Source: Nematostella vectensis | Taxonomy: Eukaryota; Cnidaria; Anthozoa; Actiniaria; Edwardsiidae | Assembly: GCF_932526225.1 (NCBI RefSeq) | Contig: NC_064038.1 | Coordinates: 15,433,575 to 15,497,574 of the forward strand | Reading direction: 5' to 3' | Length of the DNA stretch: 64,000 nt | Shown: positions 57,780-64,000 of the stretch, piece by piece | How positions within the stretch are numbered: the first letter of the stretch is position 1 | How the letters are laid out: each line of letters opens with the position of its first letter | The notes under the pieces: generated by a model | Database searches by the model: none | What the model was told of the DNA's origin: nothing | Seen by the model: the letters and a program-made list of their open reading frames with translations, nothing else | Position numbers and translations under genes: made by a program

Positions 57780-60700
57780 TGCAGTGCGGGTGTTTTGTGC
57801 TAATAGATCCAGTCTTGCCTCTTCTTCTATGCGGTATTGTAACGTTGGTGATGCCTTTAGTGCAGTTAAACGTTGGTATGTCATTGGTTCTATGACACAT
57901 GATGATAACGCTTTGACTCTGCTCAGAGCAGCATAAGAAATACCAGGGGTTTTCTCTGATTTACCTATATCTACCCAAGCTTTTGGTAATGTGATTCCTT
58001 CAGACTTGTGAATAGTTATGACCAGGCCAATTTAAAAGGTAATTGCTGCCTTTCATAAAGACCATCTTCTAAGTGAGCAGATACAGTTATAGAGCATATA
58101 GGAACACATGATGGAGTTGTATTGCTAATTGATGATCCCTCATAGTGATCAAATTGCACTATGCCTGCAATGGGGAAATCAGGTGGCTGATGGCCTGTTT
58201 CGTAGATAATATCAACAACAGTTCCTGTGGCCCCATTACAAAGACCAACAATAGGCAACAAATTTATGGTAAGCATGACTTTAGCACCTTTTGATAGAGA
58301 AATTAATGTCTCTAAACCCGACATCTCATCAGAGCTGACCTTCTTGGCTAAAGCAGAAGAATGACATGCATTAATGACGGCAATTGGCTGATGCAATGTT
58401 TCAATGTTTCATTATATTTTATAACATCTTCATTGTTGTAGAATAGCCTGATTGCATCATCAAACTCTTATATATTACATACGGCTGATGGTTGGCGTGT
58501 TAACAATACATTCCAGTCTTCCATGGTGGATTCACTTTTTCGCAGTCTTAACAGTAATTGTTTAAATTGCATTTGACTTGGATCAGTACTCTGAACACGT
58601 TTATTGTCCGTTAGCTTTATTACAGTATCAAATATTTTGTATGCAAAGTAACCTTGTTCTCCAGTGCTAGTACTGGGTTGATTATGATAAAGGGGTTTGT
58701 CCTCTACAGGCGGCAGCTGACCTAGATCACCTGTTAATATCATAGAAATGCCTCCAAATGGCTGATCAAGATGGCCTGTCGCTTGTTTGCAGCATCTGTC
58801 TACCCAACCAAGTGCAACTTGACCTAACATTGAATACTTATCAATAACAATGTATCTTACTTCTTTAAGGTTATCCATTGCACACTCTTCTTGGTGTTTA
58901 ATTACAGAATTACAGAAGCTTATCAAACCAATCTGGTACATTTGCATGGACATATGGTGCATTGAGAAATTCGTGCCATTTTTTAATAAAATTTTCATCC
59001 GATGGTTACTGTCCCATGCATTTGTCTGGCTAGTGTTCCAAGGCTTATACCTTATTAACTGGTATTTACAGAACAGTGGAAAGTTTGGTCCATTGGGGTT
59101 AGAGGAGTAAGTTGGAAATATTATTGGTATTATATTGTCAGACTGTTTAGTCTTTACTATTTTATACTTTGTTGTAAATTAAGGTTAGTTACTTCTTGTG
59201 AGTTGTCATAATTGTCACGATTAGCATAAACATCAAGCAGTGAGTTCTCTGAGCAAATTTGGTTTTCTTCTATACATGGCTTGTTCTTTACTCTGCGGGA
59301 TCCATTCAAACTGATAGGTTTAATAATAAATGAGGAACTATGCTTTTTCAAAGACAGCAGATGGTGCATTACTTCTTGTGCAGCATAATCTCTTTCACCT
59401 AGTGTTTTCATTATCACTTTTGTAATTGCTCTATGAGGATGCTACTACTCAATACATTATTTTACAGTGGAATAAGGCAGTTTTTAACAGTGGTGACCGT
59501 GGTTCACCTTTAGCAGCATACTTAGTTAGATATTCTACACAAGCATAATGATCAATGACAACTTGAATATCACAATTTGCTGGTTGCTATGCAGACGGCA
59601 GTCATTTCTTTCAGTCACAATCTTTGCTCTGTATTGAATCTCTTTAGACTTGCTACGAATTTCCTCAAATATTAATTTAGTGCTGGGACATATTTCAATA
59701 GGGAAATTGAATCTGTATTTTAATTCTTGCTCATTATTCCTCTTTTTCAGACAATAGCTTGTACTGCAGCGTGTGTGACGTTAGACCATGTTCAGTAGAT
59801 CACAATAGTCTGATTCAATGTCCAAATCAGGAATGTCTCTGTATTTACTTTGACAAGGATGGATATCTGGTCTGACCCACATATTTTCATCTGGAGGATT
59901 AGGATTGACAGTGGATAATAGCCAATCTACATATTTACATGCTTCCTGAGAGGCTTCATCACCGGCAGCTATTTCTTTGTCAAACTGTAAAGATTCTGTC
60001 AACTAAGGATTTTGCCTCTTTGAATTCTTTAGCTAAAAAACCTTTAAGCGCAATTTTAGTCAGCTCACATAACCCTGGATCATTTTTAAGCTTAGCTGTG
60101 TCATGACAGTTAATACTACCTCTGCCTTGGTATTCAAACCTGTACAAGTGCCACTTTGCATCTAGAGTTTTATAAAGCCAGTGTTTTATAAAGCTTTCTA
60201 ACCTTAGTGTCAAAAACCAATCATCAATATGTGGGTTATCTATAATATTTAATCGTCTTTCTGCACTAGTCATACCACCAAACAATGCATTTAATTCTGG
60301 CCAATGCATACCAGCAGAGGAAAATGTAAAAAAGAACGTTGGCGTATCAACTGCAGTCACAATGGCTTTCAAATCTTCTCTAACCTAATGCCAATAGGAG
60401 ACACTTTAGACATTAACTCTGCAGACGTATTATTTGTAGCCATCTCCTGCAACGCCAGGATTTTGTTTTAAAAATATACCACTTTGTTATCAAAAGCCCC
60501 GTATGAAAATCTAGGATGGATGGCAAAACGATACTTCCATTTACCATCAACATTTTCTCAAACTTTTATCAAATGCTTGATTCCTTCATGAAGACTAACA
60601 TTCCTGACAAGTGAAGGGTTGGTAGGGTCTCCCTTCCCATCAGGGAATAATGTAGGAAATGCCATGGTTGCAAGGAATGGAGTTTTATATTCGTTACATG

Positions 60701-60870
60701 GTTCCTCACCATGGGCTGGCCAATTCAGAGGTCTTTCTGCAGAGAGTTGACTTTTAATAGCATCTATTTCTTGTTGCTGTTCCTGTCCAATAGGTAACAA
60801 ACTACTCATATCTGTTTATTCATTGTAAACAATATCATCGTCTGAGATTTCAGTTGGAGGGCCTTGGTCT
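57780..60870 (-). pseudogene. Helitron-type Rep/PIF1 helicase protein, dead
   Basis: Read right to left. N-terminal region ([20 protein letters not shown] near 60665-60605). Helitron-like N domain ([20 protein letters not shown], then [20 protein letters not shown]), in which the HUH metal motif expected as HxH reads NCH. Linker (LGERDYAAQEVMHHLLSL at 59400). PIF1 helicase: RYIVIDKYSMLGQV (Walker B Glu replaced by Lys), LTGDLGQLPPVEDKPLYHN, LSKGAKVMLTINLLPIVGLCNG and, one frame over, KSEGITLPKAW with SYAALSRVK (57960-57900). Walker A and about 200 residues around it are absent between 58998 and 58900. Many stops. The family replicates by rolling circle; this copy is a fossil. Confidence 0.88.
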
Positions 60871-60907
60871 GGTATATTCATTCGTTGAAAATCTACATTA
60901 TCTAAGT

Positions 60908-60970
60908 TAATTGTAGCGAAGCCAGCGCGGCCGTAGCCCTATAGGTATAGAAATGGTCTATAACTAGGCG
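60908..60970. repeat. GC-rich arm, inverted relative to 52955-53027
   Basis: TTAATTGTAGCGAAGCCAGC and CCTATAGGTATAGAAAT match the reverse complement of 52955-53027 with small changes. The left copy is longer in the GC-rich middle. Confidence 0.75.
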
Positions 60971-61932
60971 ACTCAGTTTTTGTAGTCAATGACGTCATTG
61001 TCACAAGCTGCCAGCCATCCAGCCAGCCAGCCGCGATCTGCCTTGGCACAGGCCTCCAGAGCGCGCAAAACAATATGGCGGATGAGTATTACTGCCCCTC
61101 GCAAAATACAAATGTGGCCGGCTGAAAGCATCACTACAGTGATTGCACCTGCTTACTTAAAAACAAGAATACAAGCACACATCGAAGGTTTTTTGTTTAC
61201 GATTTATTTAGGTTGTGGAAAATCTGTAAATCAAACGACACAAATGACAAGTGAAGGCGCGCGTTTGCGCGTAACATCATGCTGAGGAGAACACAAGTTC
61301 GCTCTAGCCTCGTCCCTATGCCTCTCGGCGGGTCTGTCACGCTCTGCATGCAGTGTATGCTGTATAAGGTTGTGTAGGCTGTATAAGGTTGTGTATGCTG
61401 TATAAGGTTGTGTAGGCTGTATGAGGTTGTATACGCTGTATAAGGTTGTATAAACTGTATAAGGTTGTATACGCTGTACAAGGGTGTATAAGGCATATAA
61501 CGCTGTTTAATGTCTGTACAATAAAACAGACCATATATGAATGTCGGTATAATTATATCAATGTCCTTACAATATAATAGACCATATATGAAGTAATACC
61601 TACAGTACTGACAGAAAGTAATGCAAGCGAAAACTGACGATTCTACCTCATTATCATGCTGAGAGATCCCATGAGATAGCAAGCGCATGCGCCAGTCAGT
61701 GCGACGTACTACACCGCTCAGTGAAGACGTATTTTTGATTTACGCTACTTACAGATTAAGAAAGACGGGTTTTTAAGTTGAAAAACTCGACTAGCACGAC
61801 GACTAGAGACCTACTTTTTTCGAGAGACAATACAGAGTCTGTCGTGGAGATGCCAAATGATGACCTTTTGGAAAAAAATGGGGCCCTACAACGACGAGGC
61901 CACCACCAAAGCAAACAACCACGAGGTTTCCC
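60971..61932. other. No gene; 19-bp tandem repeat at about 61363-61480
   Basis: About six copies of a 19-base unit (AAGGTTGTGTAGGCTGTAT and variants). The minus-strand frame over it is low-complexity (YTAYTTLYS) and not a gene. 61690-61930 is probably the 5' untranslated part of the next element. Confidence 0.7.
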
Positions 61933-62580
61933 ATGAGGAGAACCAGGGACAAAAAGTCCACTGAAACAGGGACGAAAGATCCCGCTTATGAATTGGGGAC
62001 CAAAGATCCCATTCAGCCGCTGAAAAGTGGCACGACTACGAAGTCGTCGGATGCAGCCGAAAGCTTCAAACCAAAAAAAAAATCGTTGAATGGCAAAAGC
62101 GCGCGTAACGAGTCGCTATCTTTGCTAACAAAGCCCACTAGCGGCGCATCGTGTTCAACAGAACAAAATACCGGCGAAAATATCGCAGGTGTCTTGAAAG
62201 AAGTTTTTGCAGACCTTGAAAAAAATATGAATACAGGGTTTTTATCCCTAGGCGACTTGATTAAGAATCAAAATCGGCCGGATGAGTCGTTTTCTGACAG
62301 TGAAAGTGACGACGAGCAGGATGACAACACGTCCACGGGCCCGCCAGCCGCCAAAAGACAGAAAGGCGACGACTCACAAAACTCTGCTTGCGAGGAACAA
62401 GATATTTTGAACAACCTCGGAAAGCAATACTCCACAACTGATCAGGAAAGTCCTGAAATTAATGCAAGGTTAGCCGACATTGTTAAGAATTTGCTAACCG
62501 AAAAAGTCGACGAGGACAAGCTCACTGAGCTAAGAAAGCGCTATGGCAAACCAACAAATTGTGAGGCGCTTACTGAAAAA
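61933..62580 (+). CDS. Gag-like ORF of a DIRS-type element
   Basis: Starts ATG 61933. Basic and acidic low-complexity N-terminus, then GVLKEVFADLEKNMNTGFLS, an acidic block (FSDSESDDEQDDNTSTG) and a conserved-looking LADIVKNLLTEKVDEDKLTE. This composition and placement fit the first ORF of DIRS elements. The frame continues to 62667, but its last codons lie over sequence that belongs to the RT frame. Confidence 0.7.
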
Positions 62581-63660
62581 CCATGTTACAATCAGAGAGG
62601 TTTCAAGGGTCATTGGGCTGCTGGTATCCAGCCTACCAGGTGTCCAATATGGCCAACTTTTCTATAGGTCGATTGAAATTGATAAGAACATGGCTCTAAG
62701 AGCAAGCAAAGGTGATTTTGAGGCATACATGACCTTATCACCCAAATCTAAGACAGATTTGAAATGGTGGATACCTAATTTGCCTACTGCTTACAAAAAC
62801 ATACTGCAAAATAACCCAGAGGTTGAGATGAAAACCGATGCCTCAAAAAATGGGTGGGGGGTAGTGTATGAGGGTCAAGCGGTCCAGGGCAGGTGGACTC
62901 CCTTAGAACAGCGGAAACACATTAATGAACTGGAAATGCTAGCTGTTTACCTGGGACTTTAATCATTCATTACTGAATCGAAGGGAAAACATTTCTCTAT
63001 ACAAAGTGACAACTCTACTACAGTATGCTACATAAATGCCATGGGGGGTACTAAGTCTGTTGAGTGTAACTCCCTCTCAAAAGATATCTGGTTGTTATGC
63101 CCAGAAAATGATATTTGGTTAACTGCCTGTCATTTGCCAGGAATACTTAACCAGGAAGCAGACAAGTACTGAAGGCAGTTTAACGATAGAACAGAGTGGC
63201 ATTTACAACCAGAGATATTTTCCCAAGTCACTCAAGTACTGGGTACACCAGATGTAGACTTATTTGCATCAAGATTGAACACCCAGCTTCCTAATTGTGT
63301 CTTGGAAGCCAGACCCAGGGGCCTTTCACACAGATGCATTCTCCCTATGTTGGAGTAACATGTTTATTTATTTATTTCCCCCCTTTTGCCTTATAACCAG
63401 GGGCCTTTCACACAGATGCATTCTCCCTATGTTGGAGTAACATGTTTATTTATTTTCCCCCTTTTGCCTTATAACCAGGTGTCTACAGAAGTTAGAGAAA
63501 GATCAGACGAGTGCACTCTTGATAGCACCTCTTTGACCAACTCAAGTCTGCTGGCCACAACTTCTACGATTACTGATAGCACAACCCACCATACTTCCAC
63601 AGCGACCGGGACTCTTGACCCTACCTCACAGGGGCACAACACCCATTGAAATTCAGGCAA
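62560..63660 (+). pseudogene. DIRS-type RT end and RNase H, lacking the RT core
   Basis: It starts abruptly at KNHVTIREVSRVIGLLVSSL (thumb-like RT end). Then YRSIEIDKNMALRASKGDFE, LKWWIPNLPTAYKNI and RNase H (MKTDASKNGWGVVYEGQA with Asp; HINELEMLAVYLGL with Glu; SIQSDNSTTVCYINAMGG with Asp), interrupted by TAA 62960-62962. LTACHLPGILNQEADKY and PDVDLFASRLNTQLPN follow. The RT palm with its Asp pair is absent between 62570 and 62590. An 82-base tandem duplication (63317-63398 and 63399-63478) breaks the C-terminal part. Confidence 0.82.
63317..63478 (+). repeat. 82-bp direct tandem duplication in the DIRS-type ORF
   Basis: GGGGCCTTTCACACAGATGC to TTGCCTTATAACCAG occurs twice in tandem with only small indels in TTTA and C runs. 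82 is not a multiple of 3, so the frame is lost. Confidence 0.95.
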
Positions 63661-64000
63661 GACCAGCTCAACCTAAATACAAAGAGGAATGGGATGTGCA
63701 GGTTGTGCTGGGTAATCTGTCTACACTTCATCCAGTTGACAAGCTATCATTGAAGGAATAAACTTGTTATGTTAATGTTGCTTGTGTCTGGTTAGCAAGG
63801 ACAGACCATTCACTTGTTGGATCTTAAAAACATGTATAAGTCTGAGAGGAAAATCACTTTCCTTATTCCAGATAACATTAAGCAGAGCAGACCAGGGTTC
63901 TCTAACCCCAAACTAGTTTTTGAGCAGTTTGAGCATCCAAACATTTGTGTTGTTGTTACACTGAACGAGTACATTTCTAGGACTCGACCTTATAGAACGG
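63660..64000 (+). pseudogene. Tyrosine recombinase of the DIRS-type element, partial (window edge)
   Basis: EEWDVQVVLGNLSTLHPVDK, then LVMLMLLVSG, a stop, QGQTIHLLDLKNMYKSERKI and FEHPNICVVVTLNEYISRTR. This matches the front half of YR recombinases of DIRS elements. The catalytic Arg/Tyr half lies beyond 64000. Stops and a frame change near 63760 are visible. Confidence 0.72.

Noticed and set aside
61197-61688. 163-codon minus-strand frame with YTAYTTLYS repeats
   Set aside because: Produced by the 19-bp tandem repeat; no protein features outside it.

Overview
The window looks like animal nuclear DNA, most likely from a cnidarian such as a coral or sea anemone. That identification is inference from gene type and transposon content. 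The evidence is intron-rich gene structure with GT/AG splice sites, a relaxin-receptor-like LRR receptor built from 72-base repeat exons, a Polinton/Maverick element with protein-primed polymerase and capsid genes, and Gypsy, DIRS, LINE, Helitron and IS630/Tc1-like remains. No bacterial-type operon, rRNA, tRNA or CRISPR array was seen.

Region by region. (1) 970-9057 holds the only good host gene, running left to right and probably lacking its 5' end. It has an LRR cap exon, eight LRR exons, a hinge plus seven-transmembrane exon, and then seven further exons encoding a protein-kinase-like domain. All splice phases agree across the join, so I read it as a single LRR-GPCR-pseudokinase receptor. 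The kinase part lacks the HRD aspartate and the DFG motif. This is the most interesting item here. (2) 9.2-21.3 kb is a transposon graveyard: a dispersed repeat family, a Gypsy relic split by an L1-like LINE with a 12-bp target duplication, a broken IS630/Tc1-type transposase, a decayed PB1-like gene, and a 2.1-kb minisatellite of 78 units of exactly 27 bp.

(3) 21,319-41,443 is a 20.1-kb Polinton (adintovirus-like) with about 290-bp terminal inverted repeats. Recognisable genes are a VLTF3-like late transcription factor, a collagen-repeat fibre protein, a packaging ATPase, several small proteins, a major capsid protein, a minor capsid precursor, a maturation protease, an integrase tail with chromodomain, a BRO-N/VRR-NUC/zinc-finger protein, a small zinc-finger protein and the C-terminal part of a protein-primed DNA polymerase. 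Most are broken. A LINE with a 1.3-kb GATA/GGAT tail sits inside the ATPase gene, and a tyrosine-recombinase retrotransposon lies upstream of the capsid gene. Deletions fuse protease to integrase and zinc finger to polymerase. Several of its genes share a short AT-rich motif just before the start codon, which looks like a common promoter.

(4) 41.5-47.4 kb is mostly non-coding repeats plus one short orphan reading frame. (5) 47,436-51,954 is a complete Gypsy element with 95-bp LTRs that are identical and a 5-bp target duplication, yet its gag-pol is interrupted by frameshifts and stops. (6) 52-61 kb holds inverted and tandem repeats around a dead Helitron-type Rep/helicase with an adjacent RPA-like gene, both on the minus strand. 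(7) 61.9-64.0 kb is a DIRS-type tyrosine-recombinase retrotransposon lacking its central reverse transcriptase and cut by the window edge.
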